Shown in pieces: positions 45,609-54,389 of a stretch of 64,000 nt of DNA; positions within the stretch are counted from its first letter, which is position 1; each line of letters begins with the position of its first letter. The translations under genes were made by a program, and so were the position numbers. The notes beneath the pieces were generated by a model. That model ran no database searches. It was not told the DNA's origin and was given only the letters and a program-made list of their open reading frames with translations. The DNA is from Pseudomonas syringae KCTC 12500 (GTDB lineage Bacteria > Pseudomonadota > Gammaproteobacteria > Pseudomonadales > Pseudomonadaceae): assembly GCF_000507185.2 (NCBI RefSeq), contig NZ_AYTM02000002.1, positions 457,501-521,500 on the forward strand. Direction: 5' to 3'.

Positions 45609-45619
45609 ATCGTATACAA
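45609..45619. promoter_or_regulatory. Predicted GntR operator 2
   Basis: The same ATCGTATACAA, 55 bp upstream of the permease ATG. A related half-site, ATCGTATGGCA, lies at 45581-45591. Confidence 0.65.
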
Positions 45620-45673
45620 AAAAATCATCGATCGTACTCCGATCCCGTCACGACACACCGAGGGAGTCAGGCA

Positions 45674-47125
45674 ATGACAGATCAACGCCCGGCCGGGTAC
45701 AGCCCGCGCCTGCACAACCACGATCTGGGGCCGGTGCCGCAGAAGTGGACCTGGTACAACATTCTGGCGTTCTGGATGAGCGACGTGCACAGCGTCGGCG
45801 GCTACGTTTTCGCTGCCAGTCTGTTCGCCTTGGGACTGGCCAGTTGGCAGGTGCTGATCGCGCTGCTGGTGGGGATCTGCATCATTCAGGTGATCGCCAA
45901 TCTGGTCGCCAAACCCAGTCAGCAAGCCGCCGTGCCCTATCCGGTCATCTGCCGCCTGGCCTTCGGCGTCTTCGGAGCCAACATTCCCGCCATCATTCGC
46001 GGGCTCATCGCCGTGGCGTGGTACGGCATTCAAACTTACCTGGCGTCCAGCGCCCTGGTAATCGTGGTGCTGCGTTTCTTCCCGGAACTGGCCGCGTATC
46101 AAAGCGTGACATTTCTCGGCCTGTCCTGGCTCGGCTGGTTCGGCTTTCTCGCGTTGTGGGTGGTGCAAGCCGCGGTGTTCTGGACAGGTATGGAATCGAT
46201 CAGGCGCTTCATCGACTGGGCCGGCCCGGCCGTGTACGCGGTGATGTTCGCGCTGGCAGGCTGGATTGTCTGGCGCGCGGGCTGGGACAACATCAGTTTT
46301 ACCCTGGCTGAAAAGGAGTTGTCCGGCTGGGCGGCGTTCGGCCAGGTGGTCATGGCCATTGCTCTGGTAGTCTCGTATTTCTCCGGGCCGACGCTAAACT
46401 TCGGTGATTTCAGCCGCTATTGCCGCAGCATGGCGGACGTGCGCCGCGGCAATTTCTGGGGTTTGCCGGTGAATTTTCTGGCGTTCTCACTGGTAACGGT
46501 GGTGATTGTTTCAGGCACGTTGCCGATTTTCGGTGAGATGATCCACGACCCGATCGCGACCGTCGCGCGCATCGACAACACCACGGCCGTGCTGCTCGGT
46601 GCCTTTACTTTTGTGACCGCGACGGTCGGCATCAACATCGTCGCCAACTTCGTTTCCCCCGCCTTCGACTTCGCCAACGTGGCGCCCAGCCGCATCAGTT
46701 GGCGTGCAGGCGGCATGATCGCTGCGGTGGCGTCGATCTTCATCACACCCTGGAACCTGTTCAACAACCCGGAAGTGATTCACTACACCCTGGACGTGCT
46801 GGCGGCCTGCATCGGCCCGCTGTTCGGCATCCTGCTGGTAGATTACTACCTGATCAAGAAGCAGCAGATCGATGTCGACGCCCTGTTCAATGACACGCCG
46901 AGCGGGCGCTACTGGTACACCAACGGCGTGAACTGGATCGCGGTCAAGGCATTGCTGCTCACCGCACTGGTCGGTCTGTGCTTCACCTTTGTCGAGTGGT
47001 TCAAGCCGATTGCCAACTTCGCCTGGTTTACCGGCTGCATCCTGGGCGGCGCAGTGTTTTATGCGCTGACTCGCTGGTCACCGGTGCAGGCTGCCAACCT
47101 GCCTGCGCCTGTCGGACAGCATTGA
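45674..47125 (+). CDS. NCS1-family nucleobase/allantoin/hydantoin permease
   Basis: 483 residues with 12 transmembrane segments. The N-terminal part KWTWYNILAFWMSDVHSVGGY contains the NCS1 helix-1 sequence, and helix 3 and 6 regions read AWYGIQTYLASSAL and SYFSGPTLNFGDFSRYC. NCS1 proteins bring in purines, pyrimidines, allantoin or hydantoins with Na+ or H+. AGGGAG precedes ATG 45674. Being divergent from the GntR-racemase operon, with shared operators, points to a 5-substituted hydantoin or allantoin. Confidence 0.9.
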   Translation: MTDQRPAGYSPRLHNHDLGPVPQKWTWYNILAFWMSDVHSVGGYVFAASLFALGLASWQVLIALLVGICIIQVIANLVAKPSQQAAVPYPVICRLAFGVFGANIPAIIRGLIAVAWYGIQTYLASSALVIVVLRFFPELAAYQSVTFLGLSWLGWFGFLALWVVQAAVFWTGMESIRRFIDWAGPAVYAVMFALAGWIVWRAGWDNISFTLAEKELSGWAAFGQVVMAIALVVSYFSGPTLNFGDFSRYCRSMADVRRGNFWGLPVNFLAFSLVTVVIVSGTLPIFGEMIHDPIATVARIDNTTAVLLGAFTFVTATVGINIVANFVSPAFDFANVAPSRISWRAGGMIAAVASIFITPWNLFNNPEVIHYTLDVLAACIGPLFGILLVDYYLIKKQQIDVDALFNDTPSGRYWYTNGVNWIAVKALLLTALVGLCFTFVEWFKPIANFAWFTGCILGGAVFYALTRWSPVQAANLPAPVGQH

Positions 47126-47244
47126 GGTGTTGGCAAGACGCTAAGTACTTGAATGAAACCAGCGCTTTCAGGTGATTCGCCAGCCCCGGCATGACCTGGA
47201 AGCGTTGCCCTGCCTGCTCCGCTGAAGCTTGCGCGCGCCTCAAA

Positions 47245-47263
47245 TGATATTATTTTAATATCA
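47245..47263. promoter_or_regulatory. AT-rich palindrome upstream of the hybrid kinase
   Basis: TGATATTA and TAATATCA around TTT, a perfect 8-bp inverted repeat 152 bp upstream of the kinase start. It may be a binding site; the protein is unknown. Confidence 0.35.
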
Positions 47264-47414
47264 CCCCTACCTGAATCATGAAATGATCGAGTGTCACTGA
47301 TCGCTTTGTCAGGCATCAGGCATAAAATAGAATAAATTTTGTACAACTTTCAGGCCGCTGCGCTGCCCTATGACTGAGTCTTTGTGAACCAGGCGTTCAA
47401 GTGGGTCGATAGTG

Positions 47415-49490
47415 ATGAGCAATGATGTTTATGGCGGCAGGCCATTCGCCCCCCAGCCCCCCCTATCCTCGGCGCAGGAAGCGGCCGAGCGGCTGCAACT
47501 CACCCTCGATTCTGGGGCAGTTGTCGGCACTTGGGTGTGGGACATCATTGCCGATCAACTGACCGGCGATGAGCGTTTTGCCCGGACCTTCGGCTTGTGC
47601 CCGAAGCTGTGCGCCAAAGGCTTGCCACTGGAACTGGTAATTGCCTCCATTCATCCTGACGATTCGGCCAGAGTCGACAAGTCGATCGAGGAAGCGCTGC
47701 AGAGCAGCGAAACCTATCGATGCGAATACCGGGTTCTGCATGAAGACGGCATTTATCGCTGGATCGAAGCCAGCGGAAGAATCGAGCGCGACAGTCGCGG
47801 TAAACCTGTCCGCAGTCCGGGTGTATTGCTCGATATAGACAGCCGTCGTACTGCCGAAGAAGAGCGCGACCGGCTCAACGAGTTGTTGAGAATATTCACC
47901 GCTGCCGTTCCCGGCGTGGTCTACGCCAAGGATCTTGAGGGCCGCATGCTCGTTGCCAATCGTGGCACCGCTGACCTGATCGGCAAACCGCCCGAGTTTT
48001 TCATTGGCAAGACGGACCTCGATTTCCTGGATGACCAGCAACAGGCGCGGATCCTCATGGAAACCGACCGCCGGATCATGCAGAACAATGTCAGCGAACA
48101 GATCGAAGAACAGGTTAATCTGGCTGATGGCTCTGCAGCGATATGGCTCTCGACCAAAGCGCCCCTGCTCGATGAAAACGGCGAGGTGATCGGTCTGATC
48201 GGCTCATCCATCGATGTCACCGCCAGAAAAAAAGCCGAAGAGGCGGTCAGAGAGCTCAACCAGACACTTGAACAGCGCATCGAACAGGCGGTTTTCGAAC
48301 GCGAGCAAATCGAAGATGCCCTGCGCCACTCGCAGAAGATGGATGCCGTCGGGCAACTGACGGGGGGCATTGCCCATGACTTCAATAATTTGCTGGCTGG
48401 CATTTCCGGCAGCCTGGAACTGATCACCAAACGCTTGGCCCAGGGCCGCGTCGGTGACGTCGACCGTTACGTGTCGGTCGCCCAGGGCGCGGTACGCCGC
48501 GCGGCGTCGCTGACTCACCGCCTGCTGGCGTTCTCTCGACGCCAGACACTGTCGCCGAGAGTCACCGACGTCAACGGCTTGATTCATGACATGGAAGAGC
48601 TGATCGCCCGTACCGTCGGCCCGGAGATAGACATAAAGGTCGTTGCGCAGAATGACCTGTGGCCCGCGCTGATCGATCATGACCAGCTTGAAAGCTCGCT
48701 GCTGAACCTGTGCCTGAACGCCCGTGACGCGATGCCCAACGGCGGGCGCATTATCATCGAGACCGCCAATGCGTCCCTTGAAGAGTGCACCGACCCGGAC
48801 CACGGTATTCCCGCCGGCGAGCACCTGAGCATCCGCGTGACCGACACGGGCATCGGCATGAGCCCGGACATCGCCGCCAAAGCCTTTGAACCGTTCTTCA
48901 CCACCAAGGCCATAGGTGCCGGCACCGGTCTCGGCCTGTCGATGGTGTATGGCTTTGTGCGCCAGTCCGGCGGGCAGATTCGCGTCGAGTCGATCAAAGG
49001 CCAGGGCACCAGCGTGGTCATGCACCTGCCCCGCCACACCGCTGAAAACGCTCCCCGCCCCGTCGAGCCGGAAGTCATCGAAGAACCGCCGCATCACACC
49101 GGCGAAACCGTTCTGATCGTGGACGACGAACCCTCGGTGAGGATGCTCGTCGCCGAAGTCATCAGCGGTCTGGGCTACAACTGCCTGGAAGCGGCAGACG
49201 CACAATCAGGCTTGCAGATCCTGCAGTCGGACACACGCATCGACCTGCTGATCAGTGACATAGGTTTGCCGGGCGGCATGAATGGCCGGGAAATGGCCGA
49301 TGCGGCCGGTGACTGTCGACCAGGCCTGCCGACCCTGTTCATCACCGGTTACGCCAAGACGTCGGTGCTGGATGATTGCCACCTGCGACCTTGCACACAA
49401 GTGCTGACCAAGCCGTTCGGGCTGGACGCACTGGCCGGACGGGTGACAGGCCTGATCGGCGCTGACGCGGTCGCCCGCGGATATTCGTAG
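47415..49490 (+). CDS. Hybrid histidine kinase, PAS-PAS-HisKA-HATPase-receiver
   Basis: 691 residues, no transmembrane segment. Two PAS domains (about 20-150 and 160-285; DGIYRWIEASGRI is a PAC block), a short coiled coil, HisKA with GGIAHDFNNLLAGI, an N-box (NLCLNARDAMPNGG), G boxes (DTGIGM, GTGLGLSMVYGF), then a C-terminal receiver from about 565 with VLIVDDEP and LLISDIGLPGG. It is cytosolic, so it senses an internal or diffusible signal. ATG 47415 is preferred to the adjoining GTG at 47412. The small gene at 49492 starts one base after its stop. Confidence 0.92.
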   Translation: MSNDVYGGRPFAPQPPLSSAQEAAERLQLTLDSGAVVGTWVWDIIADQLTGDERFARTFGLCPKLCAKGLPLELVIASIHPDDSARVDKSIEEALQSSETYRCEYRVLHEDGIYRWIEASGRIERDSRGKPVRSPGVLLDIDSRRTAEEERDRLNELLRIFTAAVPGVVYAKDLEGRMLVANRGTADLIGKPPEFFIGKTDLDFLDDQQQARILMETDRRIMQNNVSEQIEEQVNLADGSAAIWLSTKAPLLDENGEVIGLIGSSIDVTARKKAEEAVRELNQTLEQRIEQAVFEREQIEDALRHSQKMDAVGQLTGGIAHDFNNLLAGISGSLELITKRLAQGRVGDVDRYVSVAQGAVRRAASLTHRLLAFSRRQTLSPRVTDVNGLIHDMEELIARTVGPEIDIKVVAQNDLWPALIDHDQLESSLLNLCLNARDAMPNGGRIIIETANASLEECTDPDHGIPAGEHLSIRVTDTGIGMSPDIAAKAFEPFFTTKAIGAGTGLGLSMVYGFVRQSGGQIRVESIKGQGTSVVMHLPRHTAENAPRPVEPEVIEEPPHHTGETVLIVDDEPSVRMLVAEVISGLGYNCLEAADAQSGLQILQSDTRIDLLISDIGLPGGMNGREMADAAGDCRPGLPTLFITGYAKTSVLDDCHLRPCTQVLTKPFGLDALAGRVTGLIGADAVARGYS

Positions 49491-49491
49491 G

Positions 49492-49830
49492 GTGAATCCG
49501 ACCACGCCAGATGGTCGGTATTTTGTGGTCAAGGGGCAACTCTGGCGATGCTCCAATCCCTCTTTGAGCGACGACGTCCGCCAGCATCTGGTGGATGAGC
49601 TGATGGCTGCGCGTCGTGCAGTCAAAGCCGCCAAGGCATCCGAAGACCCCGCAGCCCTGAAGGTGGCTCGTGCCAGTGTCGACAAGGCCAAAGTTGCACT
49701 GGGCGAGCGCGGTGAAGTCTGGTGGACCGATGGCGCCGAGGATTTCAATCGGCGCAAGGTAAAAAACACGCCTTACGCACAGTGGTATGCAGAGCACGAA
49801 GCGTCGGAACAACAGGCAAGTAGTGAGTAA
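49492..49830 (+). CDS. Small conserved hypothetical protein
   Basis: 112 residues from a GTG start one base after the hybrid kinase stop. The sequence is hydrophilic and compact: DGRYFVVKGQLWRCSNP at the N terminus, an amphipathic Ala/Lys-rich helix (ELMAARRAVKAAKASEDP), then WWTDGAEDFNRRKVKNTPYAQWY. I recall similar uncharacterised proteins in many proteobacteria, but no function is known to me. The position suggests co-transcription with the kinase. Confidence 0.7.
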   Translation: MNPTTPDGRYFVVKGQLWRCSNPSLSDDVRQHLVDELMAARRAVKAAKASEDPAALKVARASVDKAKVALGERGEVWWTDGAEDFNRRKVKNTPYAQWYAEHEASEQQASSE

Positions 49831-49887
49831 GCACGTTCATGCCACAACACGTGATGATCGACACCATTGTGCTGCTCGCTCACTTGC

Positions 49888-50898
49888 TTATTTGACACGC
49901 CTTTTCTCTGCAGAGGGGCGATAGCCGAAGTAGGAGCTGTAACACTTGCTGAAATGGCTCGGCGATACAAAGCCGCACGCCACCAGCACTTCGGTTTGAG
50001 ACAACTCGGTGTGCTGTAGCAACCGCCGAGCTTCGGTGATGCGAAGTTCCAGATAATAGCGCTGTGGTGTAGTGCCTAATTGCTCTTTGAACAATCGCTC
50101 GAGCTGACGTCGCGAACGCCCTCCATAAACGGCCAGTTCTTCCATTTCCAGAGGCTCCTCCAGATTGGACTCCATGAGTCCAATCACTTCGCGCAAAGGA
50201 GCGCTCACGGACAGTAACGGCGAGGTTTTGATACGCCGGTATCTGGACTCTTCGAATGACAGGATGTCTTCGATACCTTCTACCAGCGCCTTGCCATGCA
50301 GACCTTTGATCCACTCCAACGCCATATGATAAGCGCCTGTCGGACTTGATGCGGTCAGTCGGTCCCGGTCTGCGACATGCGCTTCACTGGTGACCTGGCC
50401 CACGCTGGCAATTTCCGCGAGAGCGGGTCGATGCTCGGGGTGAATCGCGCATCGGTAGCCATCCAGCAAGCCGGCCCGCCCCAGGAACCAGGCACCATTC
50501 CATAATCCTGCCAGGGTTACACCCTGAGCAGCAGCGTCGCGCAATAAGCGGATCAGGTTATCGCTTGCCTTCAACTCGGTGCGATAGCCTCCGCAGATGA
50601 CCAACAGGTCCAGTCCTGCAAGGCTGTCACGCCCAAACAGCTCGTCCGGGCGAATCACCAGCCCAAGATCACTGACCACCTCGCCTTCGCCAAGACCAAG
50701 CGTGATGGTCGAAAACAGATCTCGTCGCAGCAGATTGGCCGTGACAATGGCGTCCAGCACCTGGGTGAAAGCAGGTAACGAAAAATGCTCCAGCAGAAGA
50801 AAACCGGCACACGTTTGCCGTGTGGACTCAGGCTGTTCCTCTTTCAGAAAGCGAAGGTTTTTCCCTTGCATTGCGTCGCTGAATTTACGCCTGGCGAT
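49888..50898 (-). CDS. GlxA-family regulator (DJ-1/PfpI-like domain plus AraC HTH)
   Basis: 336 residues from GTG 50898, which has GAGG 6 bases upstream; GTG 50922 and ATG 50871 are alternatives. Residues about 30-200 are a class I glutamine amidotransferase-like domain (CAGFLLLEHFSLPAF, LLVICGGYRTEL, LAGLWNGAWFLGRAGLL). In this elbow Asn replaces the usual Cys, so it is a ligand sensor rather than an enzyme. The C-terminal AraC domain ends with TEVLVACGFVSPSHFSKCY. Relatives such as CdhR, GbdR and ArgR control choline, carnitine or arginine catabolism; the target here is unknown. Confidence 0.88.
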   Translation of the reverse strand: MARRKFSDAMQGKNLRFLKEEQPESTRQTCAGFLLLEHFSLPAFTQVLDAIVTANLLRRDLFSTITLGLGEGEVVSDLGLVIRPDELFGRDSLAGLDLLVICGGYRTELKASDNLIRLLRDAAAQGVTLAGLWNGAWFLGRAGLLDGYRCAIHPEHRPALAEIASVGQVTSEAHVADRDRLTASSPTGAYHMALEWIKGLHGKALVEGIEDILSFEESRYRRIKTSPLLSVSAPLREVIGLMESNLEEPLEMEELAVYGGRSRRQLERLFKEQLGTTPQRYYLELRITEARRLLQHTELSQTEVLVACGFVSPSHFSKCYSSYFGYRPSAEKRRVK

Positions 50899-51149
50899 CA
50901 CTTGAAACCTCGCTTGATTCACGCCAATTGAGAACCACTCTTGCCGATGTACCCGCAGGCCGCAGTAAATGCGAGACGTCGGAGAGAGGTATACATTGAA
51001 ACGCGCTCTGGATGCGTTCCATGCACTTCATTTTTGTTTTCGTGACGTTATCAAAACCTGATGAAAAACGCTGCGTTGCATAAATATCGGGGAATAGCGC
51101 CAATCTCTCGTTTTGCCGGTATGGTTAGGCTTTCCTATGAGGGTGATCC

Positions 51150-51944
51150 ATGGCCGTCCAAAACCCCAACAGTTCTCAAAAGCATCTGGCGGTGCTGATC
51201 GATGCCGACAATGCGCCAGCAGCGATCGTAGAAGGCCTTTTCGAAGAGATCGCCAAATATGGCGTGGCCAGCGTCAAGCGCATCTATGGTGACTGGACCG
51301 GCCCGCAACTCGGCGGCTGGAAGAAAGTTCTGCTCGACTACTCCATCCAGCCCATCCAGCAGTTCGCCTACACCAAAGGCAAGAATGCCACTGACAGCTC
51401 ATTGATAATCGACGCTATGGACTTGCTCTACACGCGTCGTTTCGACGGGTTCTGCCTGGTATCCAGCGACAGTGACTTCACACGCCTGGCCTCGCGCTTG
51501 CGTGAGGAAGGTCTGACCGTTTATGGCTTTGGCGAAGAAAAGACACCCAAACCCTTCGTCGCGGCCTGCGACAAGTTCATCTACATCGAATTGCTTCGTG
51601 AAGAGATCACCACACCGGCCACCGGAGACTCTACGCCGGATGCAGCTGCAACACCGAGCAACGTGAAATCAGTGGCAACCGAGCCGAGCAAGAAACCCAA
51701 AGCCCCTGTGGGCTTCATTGCAAAGATAATGGACGATATTGCTGATGAAGACGGCTGGGCGCCCTTGGGCGCCATTGGCACGAACATCACCAAACTGCGG
51801 CCTGAGTTCGATCCTCGTACCCATGGCTACAAGAAACTGAGCGATTTGATCAAAGGCTATCCACAAACGTTCGAGCTACAGGCCCGTCCGGCCTCTGGTG
51901 GAACGGCAGTGCTTTATGCGCGGCATAAACTGCAGGGCAAGTGA
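51150..51944 (+). CDS. NYN-domain protein with C-terminal OST-HTH/LOTUS domain
   Basis: 264 residues. The NYN (PIN-like RNase) domain spans about 12-150: VLIDADNAP with two acidic residues, GKNATDSSLIIDAMDLL, and CLVSSDSDFTRLASRLREEG with the SDSDF catalytic cluster. After a Pro/Thr-rich linker, residues 190-262 form an OST-HTH (LOTUS) domain (WAPLGAIGTNITKLRPEFD, GYKKLSDLIKGYPQTFEL). The combination suggests an RNA-binding metal-dependent nuclease, as in the LabA/DUF88 group. A good ribosome binding site (GAGGGTGA) precedes the ATG. Confidence 0.88.
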   Translation: MAVQNPNSSQKHLAVLIDADNAPAAIVEGLFEEIAKYGVASVKRIYGDWTGPQLGGWKKVLLDYSIQPIQQFAYTKGKNATDSSLIIDAMDLLYTRRFDGFCLVSSDSDFTRLASRLREEGLTVYGFGEEKTPKPFVAACDKFIYIELLREEITTPATGDSTPDAAATPSNVKSVATEPSKKPKAPVGFIAKIMDDIADEDGWAPLGAIGTNITKLRPEFDPRTHGYKKLSDLIKGYPQTFELQARPASGGTAVLYARHKLQGK

Positions 51945-52333
51945 GGTTCGTCAGTCCGGGACTGACAGTTGCGACTGTCAGTTCTTTCCTGACGCTGTAG
52001 CTGGAACGGCACCGTCGAACACATGTAAAAAAGGTCAGCCTGAAAACTCCGGTCTTCCAGTACGGCCGCACCTGTTTCGGTAACACCAAGAACAATGTGC
52101 TGGACATAGGGAAACGAGATGTCGTGCTCCAGCACAGCGGCGGAAACCAGCAGACCCTCTTTGACCAGTTCATCAATCATGGCCATAAAATCCCCGGCCG
52201 CCGGAACGTCTGATTGAAGACGTATCAGCGCGAGATAAATTTGACCAGACGTCAACTTTCCAGGGCGGACGAAGTTCGCGCTGCGGACAATTTCAAGCAC
52301 CGCCAATTCATCGGAAAAATTATTAAAACCCAT
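51914..52333 (-). CDS. Hypothetical protein, 139 residues
   Basis: Unrecognised. The first 95 residues look like a compact alpha/beta or winged-helix protein (ELAVLEIVRSANFVRPGKL, DFMAMIDELVKEGLLVSAAVL); the last 40 are hydrophilic with several Cys and Gln/Arg and look less ordered. GGGAGG lies 5 bases before the ATG, which supports translation. The 3' end overlaps the NYN gene by 31 bp on the opposite strand. It could be a small regulator; no neighbour explains it. Confidence 0.55.
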   Translation of the reverse strand: MGFNNFSDELAVLEIVRSANFVRPGKLTSGQIYLALIRLQSDVPAAGDFMAMIDELVKEGLLVSAAVLEHDISFPYVQHIVLGVTETGAAVLEDRSFQADLFYMCSTVPFQLQRQERTDSRNCQSRTDEPHLPCSLCRA

Positions 52334-52550
52334 AGCGGCCTCCCACTTCTGAAGACACTGACCCGCCTGTCCGGCTACGTCAGGACTTTTAAAAGAAGCT
52401 CAGCTCGTGATGAGCGGAAACGCATCTGGCTTCCGTTATTCATCTTGCAATTAAACGAGCCAGATCCAACTGGCACATACGGATTTCATGAAGCTGCGTG
52501 TAGACGCTTTAGAGTGGAATCGTTGAAAAGGCCATCCGTTGCGGATGCCG

Positions 52551-53414
52551 TTAACGATGATCCGGTGTCAGAAATTTCATCGCTTCCGTAATCACCGAAG
52601 GATGATCAATCAGCCGATTGTGGCCAAGCCCTTCAGTGGTAAACAGACGCGCTCCCGGCCATAGCTCTGCAAAACGAGCGCCCTTTTCCCACGGTGTTTC
52701 ACGATCACGGCGGTCATGAATGACCAAGGCGGGACGATCAAGCAGCGGCAGTCGCGAACTGGCGTCGTAGTCTGCGAAGCGGCGACCGGTCAGCGAATGC
52801 AGGACGCCCTCGAAAGGTTTGAATACTGTGTGGGCAACACCGACTGAATCGAACAGTTGAAGGACGCTGTCCGTAGGTGCCAGGAACGGCGCAATCAGAA
52901 TAAAACGATCAGGGCACCACGACTGCTCCTGAGCGAAAACAATCGATGAAGCGCCGAGTGAATGCGCTATCACCGCCGAAGGCTTTCCGAAATGGCGCCC
53001 CACGTGCTGCTGCACAGCCACGAACTGGGTCATATGACTGATGCTGCCCGCGCTCAACCCATGCGCGGGCTGATCGAACCCCACCACGGCGTAGCCCATC
53101 GAGCGCAGTAACGGCACCCATCCGATAAACCGCATCGCGTAACTTGACCAGCCGTGGGCCAGCAACACATACGGCTGGCTGGAGGGATCGCCCCAGACAT
53201 AGGTGGCAATTCTGATGCCGTCCAGCTCAAGGCTACCGGTTTGCACATCCGTCGCTGTACTCAGAATTTCAGCAGCCTTGGCACGTCCGGACGCCTGCGG
53301 AGTCACAAAACGTCGAGCGAGATATCTTCCAGTGATGCCCGGTAGAATACGGCTGGTCAGCGTGAACGTGCCGCGCAGCGTCAATAGTCGAAGCCTCTTG
53401 ATGATGTCGCTCAT
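52551..53414 (-). CDS. Alpha/beta-fold hydrolase
   Basis: 287 residues. Oxyanion region LLAHGWSSYA, nucleophile elbow AHSLGASS (serine), acid in LVIHDRRDRETPW and histidine in EGLGHNRLID make a complete catalytic set. A basic N terminus precedes the fold. The substrate is unknown. It is divergent from the TetR gene at 53532 with a perfect 23-bp palindrome between them, so it is the probable target of that repressor. Confidence 0.88.
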   Translation of the reverse strand: MSDIIKRLRLLTLRGTFTLTSRILPGITGRYLARRFVTPQASGRAKAAEILSTATDVQTGSLELDGIRIATYVWGDPSSQPYVLLAHGWSSYAMRFIGWVPLLRSMGYAVVGFDQPAHGLSAGSISHMTQFVAVQQHVGRHFGKPSAVIAHSLGASSIVFAQEQSWCPDRFILIAPFLAPTDSVLQLFDSVGVAHTVFKPFEGVLHSLTGRRFADYDASSRLPLLDRPALVIHDRRDRETPWEKGARFAELWPGARLFTTEGLGHNRLIDHPSVITEAMKFLTPDHR

Positions 53415-53460
53415 CGGTGTTCCCCACGCCCGTCAGATGATCTGGCACCATTAGAACAGC

Positions 53461-53483
53461 CTATCTTGTCACTGACAAGATAG
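53461..53483. promoter_or_regulatory. Perfect palindromic operator (TetR type)
   Basis: CTATCTTGTCA and TGACAAGATAG around a single C: an 11-bp perfect inverted repeat, 49 bp from the TetR start and 47 bp from the hydrolase start. Its size and position fit a TetR dimer site controlling both genes. Confidence 0.8.
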
Positions 53484-53531
53484 GCTGAACCGATGGGAAT
53501 ATAACTTTTGTTTCATGATAGGGAGCCTTAC

Positions 53532-54134
53532 ATGTCGACTTCAGACGCCCCACGGACCTACCACCACGGCAATCTGCCCGCCGTCCTGCGTCAGGCCGCC
53601 TGGGATATCGTGGGGGAAGCGGGAGTCCGCGGCATGTCACTGCGCGAGTGCGCCAGACGGGCGAATGTCTCTCATGCCGCCCCCGCCCACCATTTCGGCT
53701 CTCTGGAAAATCTGCTGGCAGAGGTGGTGGCCGATGGATATGAGCGCATGGCCGACGTCATCATTGCCGTCCAAGAGGAACTTGACGACACCCTCCTGGG
53801 TTGCGGTATTGGTTATGTAAGTTTCGCCAAAAGTTACCCGGAGCACTTCCGATTGATGTTTAGCGCGGGTGTAAACCGCACGTTGCCCAGGCTTCTAAAA
53901 TCGGGGGAACGTGCGCTGCAAGTGCTCCGCCAGTCGATACGCAATGCCTGGATAGCGAAATACGGTAGCGAGCCCGAGCCGGAACTGCTTGAACAGCGTA
54001 CCTTCCTCGCCTGGAGCACCGCGCACGGCTACGCTTCCCTGACCATCGACAGAAAGACGAATACCCCCCCTATTCCCTCTGCCGAGTCGGTACTGCAATT
54101 GATGACATGCTCCGTGCTTATGCCCTCAGGCTGA
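53532..54134 (+). CDS. TetR/AcrR-family regulator
   Basis: 200 residues. DNA-binding N terminus: GEAGVRGMSLRECARRANVSHAAPAHHFGSLENLLAEV. The C-terminal ligand domain is of the WHG/TetR_C type found in many alkyl/aldehyde-response regulators. AGGGAG precedes ATG 53532. It likely represses itself and the divergent hydrolase through the palindrome at 53461-53483. Confidence 0.9.
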   Translation: MSTSDAPRTYHHGNLPAVLRQAAWDIVGEAGVRGMSLRECARRANVSHAAPAHHFGSLENLLAEVVADGYERMADVIIAVQEELDDTLLGCGIGYVSFAKSYPEHFRLMFSAGVNRTLPRLLKSGERALQVLRQSIRNAWIAKYGSEPEPELLEQRTFLAWSTAHGYASLTIDRKTNTPPIPSAESVLQLMTCSVLMPSG

Positions 54135-54320
54135 AAACAGACGCACTGCCGCCACCCGATTGATAAACAACCGCCGTCGTGACTGCGCTTGCACAGAAGC
54201 GGTTTCGACGGTGTGCATGCCATTTGCCCGCACGTCTTGCCACGATGTTCCCCACGTCCCTTTCCGAAAACCGAGCAAGATCGGCATCGACCATTTTTGA
54301 TGTCGATCAACATCAATGCG

Positions 54321-54348
54321 TTGACATTTTAGATTTGGATCGTAATCA
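54321..54348 (+). promoter_or_regulatory. Sigma70-like promoter of the SDR gene
   Basis: TTGACA (54321-54326) matches the -35 consensus fully; TAATCA lies 16 bases on as a fair -10. It is about 42 bp before the SDR start codon, in an AT-rich patch. Confidence 0.5.
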
Positions 54349-54389
54349 TAAGTGCGACTTCCTCAACGCACATTACGAGTATCTCCTCC

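Larger units (their letters stand above)
45330..45673. other. Divergent control region gntR / NCS1 permease
   Basis: 344 bp, AT-richer than the flanks, containing both operators and both promoters. No additional gene is seen. Confidence 0.55.
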
